Shown here: positions 35,231-42,986 of the stretch, piece after piece
Layout of the letters: each line of letters begins with the position of its first letter
How positions within the stretch are numbered: the stretch's first letter is position 1
Source of the DNA: Flavobacterium gelidicaeli
Lineage (GTDB): Bacteria; Bacteroidota; Bacteroidia; Flavobacteriales; Flavobacteriaceae
Assembly: GCF_013294005.1 (NCBI RefSeq)
Contig: NZ_JABSNK010000005.1
Location: 332,656 to 396,655 of the forward strand
Reading direction: 5' to 3'
DNA length: 64,000 nucleotides
Translations under genes and position numbers: made by a program
Notes under the pieces: model-generated
Databases searched by the model: none
The model's input: only the letters and a program-made list of their open reading frames with translations
Told to the model about the DNA's origin: nothing

Positions 35231-35364
35231 CAGCTAACAGCCGTTACAAGATATTTGGGTATCTGGCTAAATTTAAAGATGGTTTTGTACTTGGAAAACT
35301 TGTCATAATGGAAAAATCTCGCATCTTTAATCCCAAACATCTTGTAGCGGCAAGACGTTAACTG
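35231..35364 (+). other. attC-like recombination site B
   Basis: 134 bp: R'' CAGCTAAC (35231-35238), L'' 35240-35259 (GCCGTTACAAGATATTTGGG), L' 35332-35351 (CCCAAACATCTTGTAGCGGC), spacer AAGAC, R' GTTAACTG (35357-35364). L'' and L' pair over 20 bases with only two imperfect positions. R'' and R' pair with one wobble. An inner stem TTAAAGATG / CATCTTTAA continues the hairpin. Layout and length agree with integron attC sites. Confidence 0.65.
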
Positions 35365-35389
35365 CAATCTTAACTCACATAACTATTAA

Positions 35390-36346
35390 ATGAATTTTAC
35401 TATGGAAAGTAAGACTATAATTAGTCTGATAATGTCAGGATTGTTCGGTATTTATAAAATTTTTAATGCGTCAAAAAATAGATCGTATGCAGAAATTAGC
35501 CTGATTGAAAGAAATTGGATACCACTTATTACAACAAATTTTAATGAACTTAGTCAAGCTAATATTGAGCATAAATTACCCTTTGATTCTAACCAATATT
35601 ATTATCGTGGAACTATCATTAATTCAGGAACAATAGATATTTACAAAACTTTAATATTGAAACCTGTTAAAATTGAATTTGAAAAGGAAATTAAAGTATT
35701 GAGTTTTAAATTCTCAGAAAAACACAATGAAATTGAATTAGACTATAAATTAGAGGAAAATAAGGTTGAGATTAATTGGGATATTTTAAAACCTTTAGAA
35801 AAATTTTCGTTTGAATTAATTATAGAATCAAAAAATAATTTGAAAATATATGAGTTTAATCAAATTCTTAAGATTAATTGCAGAATAGCAGGAATTGAAA
35901 AAATAGAAAAAACGTCATCTTGGTCATTAAAAAATTCTAAAAAACAATTTTTAACAGAAAGTATCCCAACATATTTTTTTCTTTTATTAATGTATGGAAT
36001 ATTTTCTTTCTTAATTTATTCTGGAATAAAATCCTACTATAACCCGACACCAATAATTTCTTATAACGTAATTTCAAAAAACTTAAATGAAAAAATTGAA
36101 AATATTAAATACTATGATTCAGCAAAAGTGAAAATTGAAGGTTCCAGCAAAAATAAAATAATTGCTAATTCAGAACTTAAAAATGATTTACAAGTAAAAA
36201 TTTCAATCAAAAAATATGAAAAAAAATATTGGTTGGTAATCATAGGTGTGTTAGCATTTTTATTAATATCAATAAGAACTGTAAGTTTAATAAGAGAAGA
36301 CATTCACGATTTTAAGTTAAAAAGAATTTATAAAGCATTAGAATAG
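35390..36346 (+). CDS. Cassette 2: uncharacterised two-pass membrane protein
   Basis: 318 residues (ATG 35390; ATG 35402 also possible). A short hydrophobic N terminus (about 9-22) leads to a beta-rich soluble domain of ~150 residues (YYYRGTIINSGTIDIYKTLI ... IELDYKLEENKVEINW), a helix (TYFFLLLMYGIFSFLIYSGI), a short loop domain, a helix (WLVIIGVLAFLLISI) and a basic tail. No known family recognised. Composition is extremely AT-rich, with Lys/Asn/Ile dominance unlike its core neighbours, which suggests acquired DNA. Stops 11 bases before site C. Confidence 0.65.
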   Translation: MNFTMESKTIISLIMSGLFGIYKIFNASKNRSYAEISLIERNWIPLITTNFNELSQANIEHKLPFDSNQYYYRGTIINSGTIDIYKTLILKPVKIEFEKEIKVLSFKFSEKHNEIELDYKLEENKVEINWDILKPLEKFSFELIIESKNNLKIYEFNQILKINCRIAGIEKIEKTSSWSLKNSKKQFLTESIPTYFFLLLMYGIFSFLIYSGIKSYYNPTPIISYNVISKNLNEKIENIKYYDSAKVKIEGSSKNKIIANSELKNDLQVKISIKKYEKKYWLVIIGVLAFLLISIRTVSLIREDIHDFKLKRIYKALE

Positions 36347-36357
36347 TACAAAGACAA

Positions 36358-36483
36358 CCACTAACAGCCATTTTGAACTAGCTGGGATTTAGTGGAATTA
36401 TCGTTCCGCATCAAGTTTTCGTTCAGCCGAAAATTAAGCGGTTACGAACTTCCAGCCATCTCAAAGTGACATAACGTTGGTAG
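36358..36483 (+). other. attC-like recombination site C
   Basis: 126 bp: R'' CCACTAAC (36358-36365), L'' 36369-36387 pairing with L' 36450-36468 over 19 bases (one mismatch, several G-T wobbles), R' GTTGGTAG (36476-36483). The centre has a further stem (TTTTCG / CGAAAA and CCGC / GCGG). The TTTAGTGGAATT...CGCATCAA centre is shared with site D. Confidence 0.62.
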
Positions 36484-36557
36484 CAAGCGCCGAGCAGAAC
36501 GGAAAATTAAACTTGTAACAAATTCTAAAAACATACGTCTATTATTAAAAATAAAAT

Positions 36558-37124
36558 ATGAAACCAAAAAATATTTGTCTAGTTGGATTGTCTTTTTTTA
36601 TAATAAGTTATATAATGTTTTCTCAAAGTTCTAAATTAGAATATTTTAAAAAACCTGTAGATTTTGCACATTGGTTTAACTTAATTGGAGCAGTGTTATT
36701 AATTTCATTCAACAAAGTTTTTCCTAAGAATAATCTTAATACTATAGCGTCTTTTTTAACAATTTTAGGTGTTATTGCCCATATAGGTCTTTGTACTATT
36801 GACTTCATAATGTGGAGTTTTGGAAATAATGAAATTGCAAAAGCTGAATTAAGCAATCAAATAAGTAATACCCCAGCTATTTTATATCCTTTTGTTATTA
36901 TTGGTCCATCATTGCTCTTCGTAGGCTTGTCTGCCCACGCATTAAATTTTATCAAAACTAATACAGTAAGTTCTTTAATGGTGATTATTGGAGCCCCTTT
37001 AGTAGGTATTTCTTTTTTCATATTAAAGAATGGAAATCTAATGCTTATAAGTTGTGCTGTTTTCGCTTTAGGCTTAGTTTTACTGCTTAATGCAAATGAA
37101 AACAGAAAAATAATAATGGAATAA
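36558..37124 (+). CDS. Cassette 3: uncharacterised polytopic membrane protein
   Basis: 188 residues with about six hydrophobic helices covering nearly the whole chain (8-22, 39-55, 63-83, 107-127, 137-155, 160-177). Conserved-looking polar positions inside helices (HWFNLIGA, HIGLCTIDF) suggest DUF4386-like or NAD-dependent membrane proteins, but I do not recognise it with confidence. Starts 74 bases after R' of site C and ends 7 bases before R'' of site D. Confidence 0.62.
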   Translation: MKPKNICLVGLSFFIISYIMFSQSSKLEYFKKPVDFAHWFNLIGAVLLISFNKVFPKNNLNTIASFLTILGVIAHIGLCTIDFIMWSFGNNEIAKAELSNQISNTPAILYPFVIIGPSLLFVGLSAHALNFIKTNTVSSLMVIIGAPLVGISFFILKNGNLMLISCAVFALGLVLLLNANENRKIIME

Positions 37125-37131
37125 ATACCAG

Positions 37132-37256
37132 CTACCAACAGTCTTTGGCGAGATTGGGGTTTTAGTGGAATTGCCGTTTCGCATCAATTTTTCGTTTTGG
37201 CAGAAAATACTTTGCTATAAAGTCCCCAAACTGGCCAAGCGTCAAGACGTTGTGCA
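37132..37256 (+). other. attC-like recombination site D
   Basis: 125 bp: R'' CTACCAAC (37132-37139), L'' TGGCGAGATTGGGG (37146-37159) pairing with L' CCCCAAACTGGCCA (37224-37237) at 12 of 14 bases, R' GTTGTGCA (37249-37256). Both this site and site B end L' with GCG-x-CAAGAC before GTT. R'' and its own R' pair only at the AAC/GTT core, as expected when R' belongs to the next cassette. Confidence 0.62.
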
Positions 37257-37391
37257 ACATTATAAACCGAAACGGAGAATTCAAAAAACTAATATAAACA
37301 GCTAAAGTTAAAACTACAAAACAAAATTATGCAAGACGAAATAATAAAACATACAAAAAACATACATGGAGCTATGAGTAATAAAAACAAA

Positions 37392-38027
37392 ATGAAAAAC
37401 ATTTTTTTAGGATTAGTAGCTTTAATATTATTATCTAGTTGCGCAGTAAGTCGAAAAGTAAAATATGATGGGTTAAAACTAGACTTATTTGATATAAAAA
37501 CTAAAAATATTGATTTAGCACTTCTAGATCATAGAGAAGCTGTTATTGATGGTTCAAGAAAACCTGATTTTGTAGGTTATATGAGAAGTAACGTTGGGAT
37601 AGCTTTTCCTATGGGAACACAAAGCAAAAATAACTTTATGTATGATTTGTCAAATAACATTGTTAATTCATTGAAAAGATTTGACATAGTAGTTACAAAT
37701 TTAGATACAAAATGGCAAGATGAAGAACAATCTGTAAAAACACAGCTTTTAAGCTTAAATGGAGATAAAAAAGTACTTCTAGTTTTTGATCAATTAAATA
37801 CTGATGGCTATATGATACAATTTTTATATTATAAAATCAATATGTATGTATACGACAAAAATGGCGTTCTCTTGAAATATAAAGCAATTGACGGTAAAGA
37901 GAAATTAGGTGGAAATGTTGCATTTGGAGCAGGTTCATATAAAACTTATATGCCAGATGCAATTTCTAAATTATTTGAAGATATTTTTAAAGATCAAGAA
38001 ATACTAGAATTAATCAACAAAAATTAA
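37392..38027 (+). CDS. Cassette 4: small lipoprotein
   Basis: 211 residues from ATG 37392 (MKNIFLGLVALILLSSCAVS), chosen because it starts the lipoprotein signal with Cys17; upstream in-frame ATGs (37329, 37374) would bury it. Mature part: SRKVKYDGLKLDLFDIKTKN ... VGYMRSNVGIAFPMGT ... a C-terminal GSYKTYMPDAISKLFEDI. No known family recognised. It lies 135 bases after R' of site D. No attC-like site follows it, so it may be the last, 3'-truncated cassette or the first fixed gene beyond the array. Confidence 0.65.
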   Translation: MKNIFLGLVALILLSSCAVSRKVKYDGLKLDLFDIKTKNIDLALLDHREAVIDGSRKPDFVGYMRSNVGIAFPMGTQSKNNFMYDLSNNIVNSLKRFDIVVTNLDTKWQDEEQSVKTQLLSLNGDKKVLLVFDQLNTDGYMIQFLYYKINMYVYDKNGVLLKYKAIDGKEKLGGNVAFGAGSYKTYMPDAISKLFEDIFKDQEILELINKN

Positions 38028-38100
38028 AACATACACGAACCAACACATATCTCCCTAACCCCCTTCGTTAATCGTCTTCACTATAAAACACTGTTCATTT

Positions 38101-39624
38101 ATGAAAACAAAGGTATTCAGTACACTTTTTACCCTTTTGATGGTTCAATTTGGGATTGCTCAAAACATTCGTGCCAAAATTGTTGATGAAGCCACAGGCG
38201 ATGCGGTTCCGTATGCAAATATAAGAGTCAATGAGTCGGAGAACTTGGTTTCTAATGGTGAAGGCTATTTTTCACTTTCGGAGAATAACAGTCAAGATGA
38301 GACGCTACTTACCATCTCTTATCTAGGTTACGTCAATCAGCAATTGACGGTTAATGCATTAAAAAAATCAAATTTCACCATTACACTTACGCCTGGTATT
38401 TTTGAACTTAGTGATGTTAATGTATCGAACGAAAAACCAAATCCTTATGAAATCATGGCTAATGTAAAGGCAAATTTGAGTCAGAATTACACCACTGGTG
38501 AAAAAGGATCTAAAGACATGATTTTTTATAGAACCTCAGATTATTTTACACCAACGATCATGGATATCGAAATTGATAAATCAACAGGTTTTAGTAAAGA
38601 AGGATTAAATAAAGTAAACAAGGATGTGCAAAAATTTGCAAAAAAAATAATTACTAACCCACTAATATCTTTTACAGACGTGCTTTGTAACTATTATTCG
38701 GTTAAGACTAAGAAAGAGAATAAGTTTGTTTTTAACTCCAAACTCGATGTTTTAAAAGCAACTATTTTAAAGAGTGAAGGCCAATCGACATCTTTAGACG
38801 ATCTCGAAAAAAAAGCCAAAGAACTAATGGTACAACATCTTGATACCACTAAATTTTACCGCATAAAAAGCGGTCTTATAGGATCACGGGATACCATCTC
38901 GTTTAGTAAAGAGTATAATAAAAAAAATGCTGTGCATACTAATGCAAAAAATGAATTAACGACAACAAAAAGCGAACTTGATGATTTTATGTATCGTAAT
39001 AATTTTTTAAGTAAAAATAAATTTGATTTTATACAAAAACCGGAGCTATATGACTATACTTTTGAAGGTACGACTTACACTAAACAAAATGAATTTGCTT
39101 ATGTACTCACATTCAAACCTCGTAAAAGCAAAGCAATGTATGTGGGTAAACTGTATGTCTCAGAAAATGATTATGCAGTTTTACGTGCTGAATATGTACT
39201 TGATGAAGGCGAAAAGGTGCATAATATAAACTTGAAATTCTTACTAGGCATTAAAATGTCTGAAAACGTGAGCAAAGGAACCATCATTTACAACAAAAGA
39301 GCTGAGGACGATAATTACTACTTACAATATGCCGCAACAGAAAATGGTCATTATATGTATGTAAAGCGTCCTTTAAAATTGATAGAATTGGCTAAAGGTG
39401 AGAAAGATGTACTGGCTCTTGATTTTAAAGTAGAAGCCACTACCCGTAAAAAAATAGAATTCCTAAACATGTCTCGTTCGGCTACTACAGTTGCCGCTAT
39501 TGATAAAATTAAGGAAGAAAACTTTAAATACCTAACGATTAAAGCGTACGACCCAAAAATCTGGAAGGATTATAACGCCATAGAACCTTTGCAAGAAATG
39601 AAGCAGTTTAAGGCGGTGAATTAA
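38101..39624 (+). CDS. Secreted protein with carboxypeptidase-regulatory-like N-terminal domain
   Basis: 507 residues. Signal peptide (1-20, ending GIAQN), then a transthyretin-like domain (about 22-105: ATGDAVPYANIRV, SNGEGYFSLS, LLTISYLGYVNQQ), a short linker with ELSDVNVSNEKPNPYEI, and a ~390-residue domain (DMIFYRTSDYFTPTIMDI ... LYVSENDYAVLRAEYVLDEG ... LQYAATENGHYMY). The layout matches Bacteroidota outer-surface DUF5686-like proteins but lacks the barrel. Function unknown. Confidence 0.78.
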   Translation: MKTKVFSTLFTLLMVQFGIAQNIRAKIVDEATGDAVPYANIRVNESENLVSNGEGYFSLSENNSQDETLLTISYLGYVNQQLTVNALKKSNFTITLTPGIFELSDVNVSNEKPNPYEIMANVKANLSQNYTTGEKGSKDMIFYRTSDYFTPTIMDIEIDKSTGFSKEGLNKVNKDVQKFAKKIITNPLISFTDVLCNYYSVKTKKENKFVFNSKLDVLKATILKSEGQSTSLDDLEKKAKELMVQHLDTTKFYRIKSGLIGSRDTISFSKEYNKKNAVHTNAKNELTTTKSELDDFMYRNNFLSKNKFDFIQKPELYDYTFEGTTYTKQNEFAYVLTFKPRKSKAMYVGKLYVSENDYAVLRAEYVLDEGEKVHNINLKFLLGIKMSENVSKGTIIYNKRAEDDNYYLQYAATENGHYMYVKRPLKLIELAKGEKDVLALDFKVEATTRKKIEFLNMSRSATTVAAIDKIKEENFKYLTIKAYDPKIWKDYNAIEPLQEMKQFKAVN

Positions 39625-39855
39625 TTTTTTTATCTTTTTCATACCACAGATTTTAAAAATTAGTAACGATTATTTATAAAAACTATTAATACTAATTATC
39701 ACTGTTTAGAAAATTATTTAGATTATTCGTCTTTACAATTATTAATTGAATCTAATATTAATTTCCGTAGATTTATTAAATATTTTAAATTTGACTAATA
39801 CGTCGCTAACAAATTAATAGAATAATAGATATAAATTGACTAAAACCCATAACCT

Positions 39856-40479
39856 ATGAAAACTACTTTACCATTTTTAATTGTTTTCATTCTTACGAAC
39901 ATTTTTACAGTACAAAGCCAAAAAAAAGAGTTTTACGCAAATGATAATTTAGAACAAATCAGTAAAACAGAATTCGAAAATAATACAGGCGATGACTATT
40001 TAAAATTGAAATTTGACGTTGATTCAGTGTTTGTAAATATTAGCACTAAAAGAATTAAAAAAGGAAAAATTAATGAAATTCAATTAGAAGCTATAAAATC
40101 TACTTTAGCATTAAAAGCTACCAATTTTAATGAAAATGATAAAATAGTAATCTATTACTATCCAGGTAAAGATGTTTGTAATAGTGGTGGTGATAAAGAA
40201 ATGACAAGACAAAACTTTCAATCTTACTTAAAAAAGCTAAAGAAGCATCCCAAAATCAAACAATTCTTTATTTACAAATCAAAAGATGGAACTGAAGAGT
40301 ATGGCGATATTAAGTGGATAGAAGATGCTAATAAATTAATAGAATCGCTATTTCTTAAGATACATTACCCTTGTAATAGTATTGTTATAATTGATAATAA
40401 TGGTAACTATTACGCACATCGTGGTGAAAGCAACATTGACGAAGTTTTTGAAGTTTTGAAAAAGAACTTTAAAAACTAG
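39856..40479 (+). CDS. Small secreted protein of unknown function
   Basis: 207 residues with a signal peptide (MKTTLPFLIVFILTNIFTVQ then SQ). The mature part is mixed alpha/beta: KIVIYYYPGKDVCNSGGDKE, IKQFFIYKSKDGTEEYGD and SIVIIDNNGNYYAHRGESN. The alternation and the lone Cys pair suggest a thioredoxin-like or flavodoxin-like fold, but no CxxC is present. Stands alone between gaps of ~230 and ~260 bases with no recognisable signal. Confidence 0.6.
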   Translation: MKTTLPFLIVFILTNIFTVQSQKKEFYANDNLEQISKTEFENNTGDDYLKLKFDVDSVFVNISTKRIKKGKINEIQLEAIKSTLALKATNFNENDKIVIYYYPGKDVCNSGGDKEMTRQNFQSYLKKLKKHPKIKQFFIYKSKDGTEEYGDIKWIEDANKLIESLFLKIHYPCNSIVIIDNNGNYYAHRGESNIDEVFEVLKKNFKN

Positions 40480-40737
40480 AGTAACACATTTTTCATCATC
40501 ACTTGTTGATAGCATCAATATCGTTTAAACATAATTCAACAATTTCTTTTTGATTAAACCTTCATAAACCTTTTTAATGCAAATGATCTATAGTCATAAA
40601 TTTCACCACTTTATTTAATACAACACCGTTTTTACTATCCTTAGGTCTTTTATATGTAAGTAATTTTATATTAATTATTTTTTTGTTTCAAAAAAAAAGT
40701 TACTTTTATCCCCTTATAATTAACAAAGCTGTTTTAT

Positions 40738-41418
40738 ATGCAATTAAAAAAAACATTACTAATTGTCTCTAAAGTGATATTGGGTTTCTTGGTTTTCATT
40801 GCTTTTTATCTTGCGGCTGGCTATTGCTTATCGAGAATTACGGTTGATGCTGAACCTGATACTAAAAAGGAAGTTGCGATATATATATTGACAAATGGAG
40901 TGCATACTGACTTAGTTTTCCCTATAAAAAACGAACAGTACAATTGGAGCGAGCAAGTAAAATTCTCAAATGCTACTGCCGTAGATTCAAGTTTTAATTA
41001 TTTAGCAATGGGTTGGGGAGATAAAGGATTTTATCTGGAAACTCCTGAGTGGTCTGACTTAAAATTCTCTGTTGCTTTCAAAGCTGCTTTTGGTTTAAGT
41101 ACCACCGCGGTTCACGCCACTTATTACAAAATAATGAAAGAGAGTAGTAGTTGTAAAAAAATTATGATCAGCCAGGAACAGTACACACGTCTGGTAAACT
41201 ACACGGTTAATAGCTTTAAAAAAGACAAAGACGGATTTTTTATGCACATAAAAACAAATGCAAATTATGGCAAAACCGATGCTTTTTATGAAGCTAACGG
41301 AAGCTATAGTATGTTGCACACTTGTAACACATGGGCAAATGAAGCCTTAAAAAAAAGTGGCCAAAGAGCGTGCTTATGGACGCCGTTTGACACCGGAATT
41401 TTCTTAAAATACAAATAA
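40738..41418 (+). CDS. DUF2459 / TIGR02117 family protein
   Basis: 226 residues. One N-terminal helix (8-30), then IYILTNGVHTDLVFPIKNE, YLAMGWGDKGFYLETPEW and HTCNTWANEALKKSG: His/Cys/Trp positions typical of TIGR02117, a family of periplasm-facing proteins sometimes annotated as urease-associated. The Cys-His layout resembles NlpC/P60-like papain-fold enzymes; activity unproven. Probably transcribed with the YiaA/B-like gene 24 bases later. Confidence 0.8.
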   Translation: MQLKKTLLIVSKVILGFLVFIAFYLAAGYCLSRITVDAEPDTKKEVAIYILTNGVHTDLVFPIKNEQYNWSEQVKFSNATAVDSSFNYLAMGWGDKGFYLETPEWSDLKFSVAFKAAFGLSTTAVHATYYKIMKESSSCKKIMISQEQYTRLVNYTVNSFKKDKDGFFMHIKTNANYGKTDAFYEANGSYSMLHTCNTWANEALKKSGQRACLWTPFDTGIFLKYK

Positions 41419-41442
41419 CTAACAAACTAAAAAGATTAAAAA

Positions 41443-41847
41443 ATGGTTCAAAAAACATCAAATGCATTTGTAGCTGCTTCATGGATAGCACTAGCCGCTG
41501 GGATTGTAGGTTACTTAGTAGGACTAGCTAGAGCCGAAATGTTATTAAACGAAAAAGGGTATTATTTTACCGTACTTATGTTTGGGCTTTTTGCGGTGAT
41601 TTCATTACAAAAAAGTGTTCGCGATAGATTAGAAGGGTATCCTGTAACTGATATCTACTATGGAATTTGCTGGTTTGGAACAATTTTATCAATTGCTCTA
41701 TTAACTGTTGGATTAGTAAATGCAACTATTTTACCTAGTGAAAAAGGATATTATGCTTTTGCTTTTCTACTGGCTATTTTTGGTGCTATTGCGGTACAAA
41801 AAAATACCAGAGACAACCTAGCTCCAGCAACACCTAATTCAAATTAG
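41443..41847 (+). CDS. YiaA/YiaB two-helix-domain membrane protein
   Basis: 134 residues, four helices arranged as two copies of the YiaA/B module ([20 protein letters not shown] ... [20 protein letters not shown]), with the GYYF/GYYA and VQKNTRDN repeats in corresponding places. Inner membrane; function unknown. Followed by a good terminator at 41907-41952. Confidence 0.85.
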   Translation: MVQKTSNAFVAASWIALAAGIVGYLVGLARAEMLLNEKGYYFTVLMFGLFAVISLQKSVRDRLEGYPVTDIYYGICWFGTILSIALLTVGLVNATILPSEKGYYAFAFLLAIFGAIAVQKNTRDNLAPATPNSN

Positions 41848-41906
41848 GAAAAACTACGCTATCATTTTTTTACATTCTCTACTTTTCATGAGAGTATAAA
41901 TTCCCC

Positions 41907-41952
41907 AAATAAAGCCATAATAACGCATCATGTTATTGTGGCTTTTATTTTT
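41907..41952 (+). terminator. Terminator after YiaA/B-like gene
   Basis: AAATAAAGCCATAATAAC (41907-41924) pairs with GTTATTGTGGCTTTTATTT from 41932, with one wobble and one bulge, followed by T-rich sequence. Confidence 0.8.
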
Positions 41953-42020
41953 ATCTAAAAATTCAAATTTAGGTTGTTTAAAATATCCTATAATCACTGC
42001 AAAATTTAAGACTCAAAAAC

Positions 42021-42028
42021 TAACTTTG
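42021..42028 (+). promoter_or_regulatory. -7 promoter element of mepB-like gene
   Basis: TAACTTTG, full TAnnTTTG match, 25 bases before the ATG at 42054. No clear -33. Confidence 0.45.
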
Positions 42029-42053
42029 AATTTTAACAACGCCATCCTTAATT

Positions 42054-42575
42054 ATGCCTACCGAAAAAACCGTTATAGATTTACTACCAAAGCAATTGAA
42101 AGTAATAAAAGAAGCTTTCTACGATAGTAATAAATTGAAAATTACTCAACTTACAATTAATGCTGAAAGTAAGGAATACGAAGCTTGTGCATTTTTACTG
42201 AACAACAAAAAGGTTGTTTACCGTCAAGCGAAAATTACGCCAACTAAATCAGGCCAATTCGTTACCATCTGGAAGAGAAACTCGGCTGGAATTACAGCTC
42301 CTTTTGACGAAGAAGACAATTTTGATTATTTTGTAATTACCGTTATAAACAATGAAAAAATAGGACAATTTATTTTCCCAAAAACAGTGCTTAACGCCAA
42401 AGGAATTATAAGTCATAATAGTAAAACAGGAAAAAGAGGGATGCGTGTTTACGTCCCATCGGATGCTATTTTTAGCAAACAAGCAATACAAACTCAAAAA
42501 TGGCAAGCTGATTACTTTTATGTATTAACAGAGGAGAATAGCGCAGTTATGAAATCTTTTCGAGAATTATTTTGA
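42054..42575 (+). CDS. MepB family protein
   Basis: 173 residues: EACAFLLNNKKVVYRQAKITPTK, then FVTIWKRN, TAPFDEEDNFDYFVI and GQFIFPKTVL form the conserved core of MepB, named after a gene of the Staphylococcus mepRAB locus. The biochemical role is not known. Soluble; no transporter gene adjacent here, so the staphylococcal context is not preserved. Confidence 0.85.
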   Translation: MPTEKTVIDLLPKQLKVIKEAFYDSNKLKITQLTINAESKEYEACAFLLNNKKVVYRQAKITPTKSGQFVTIWKRNSAGITAPFDEEDNFDYFVITVINNEKIGQFIFPKTVLNAKGIISHNSKTGKRGMRVYVPSDAIFSKQAIQTQKWQADYFYVLTEENSAVMKSFRELF

Positions 42576-42767
42576 GTTATCCTATTTTATCTTTTTGTGA
42601 ATTCCATTACAATAATACTATTGTAAAATATTATTACTAGACTAGAATTTAGGTCTAAATCTATTTTCAACTTATCTACTCCATTTAATAGCACTCCTTA
42701 TTATAATTGACGTTTTTTAATAAATTATTACTGATTGCTCAACAACTAAATAATACCCAACTCCCCT

Positions 42768-42910
42768 GCCCCTGATTGCAGCGTAAAACCCGCAGTATTG
42801 CTGGCTTTTGTAACCCTTGCTTGTAAAGAGCGACCGTAGGAAGCTCCTTTATAAGTTTAGGGTTACTGCCAGTAATGCGAGGATTTGTAGCGTAAAGCAG
42901 GATGAGGCTC
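42768..42910 (+). repeat. Dispersed intergenic repeat, family 2 (long copy)
   Basis: Ends match the copy at 9881-9955 (GCCCCTGATTGCAGCGTAAAA at left, TTGTAGCGTAAAGCAGGA at right). The middle is a longer hairpin: GTAACCCT / AGGGTTAC and GTATTGCTGGC / GCCAGTAATGC. It occupies much of the 411-base gap before rlmD; the rest of that gap is AT-rich with no other feature seen. Confidence 0.65.
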
Positions 42911-42974
42911 AAATAAAAAACACTTCTTTTTGAAAATATTTCCTAATTTGAATTTATAAAAGTTTACAAACGCT

Positions 42975-42982
42975 TATTTTTG
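42975..42982 (+). promoter_or_regulatory. -7 promoter element of rlmD, possibly leaderless transcript
   Basis: TATTTTTG, full TAnnTTTG match, ends 4 bases before the ATG at 42987; TTTG at 42947-42950 could be the -33, though the spacer (24) is a little long. The transcript would begin about at the start codon. Confidence 0.55.
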
Positions 42983-42986
42983 CGCT

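Larger units (their letters stand above)
34239..37256 (+). mobile_element. Integron-like gene cassette array without integrase
   Basis: Three complete cassettes (half-site to half-site: 34239-35238, 35357-36365, 36476-37139), plus a fourth gene beyond 37249 whose 3' site is missing. They are separated by 125-134 bp sites with attC architecture, each holding one plus-strand gene. R' and R'' of the same cassette are exact reverse complements in cassettes 1 and 3. No integron integrase, attI or transposase is seen within the window. The neighbours (ABC-F on the left, core genes on the right) are ordinary chromosomal genes. Confidence 0.65.

Noticed and set aside
38040..38090. Possible attC-like remains (CTAACCCCCTTCGTTAATCG) after the lipoprotein gene
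   Set aside because: No paired L''/L' arms and no complement to the GTTGTGCA half-site; a similar CTTCGTCAATCATC word at 46325 suggests an unrelated short repeat.
39625..39855. CGTCGCTAAC word before the 39856 gene as a cassette boundary
   Set aside because: Only the AAC core is present, without hairpin arms on either side.
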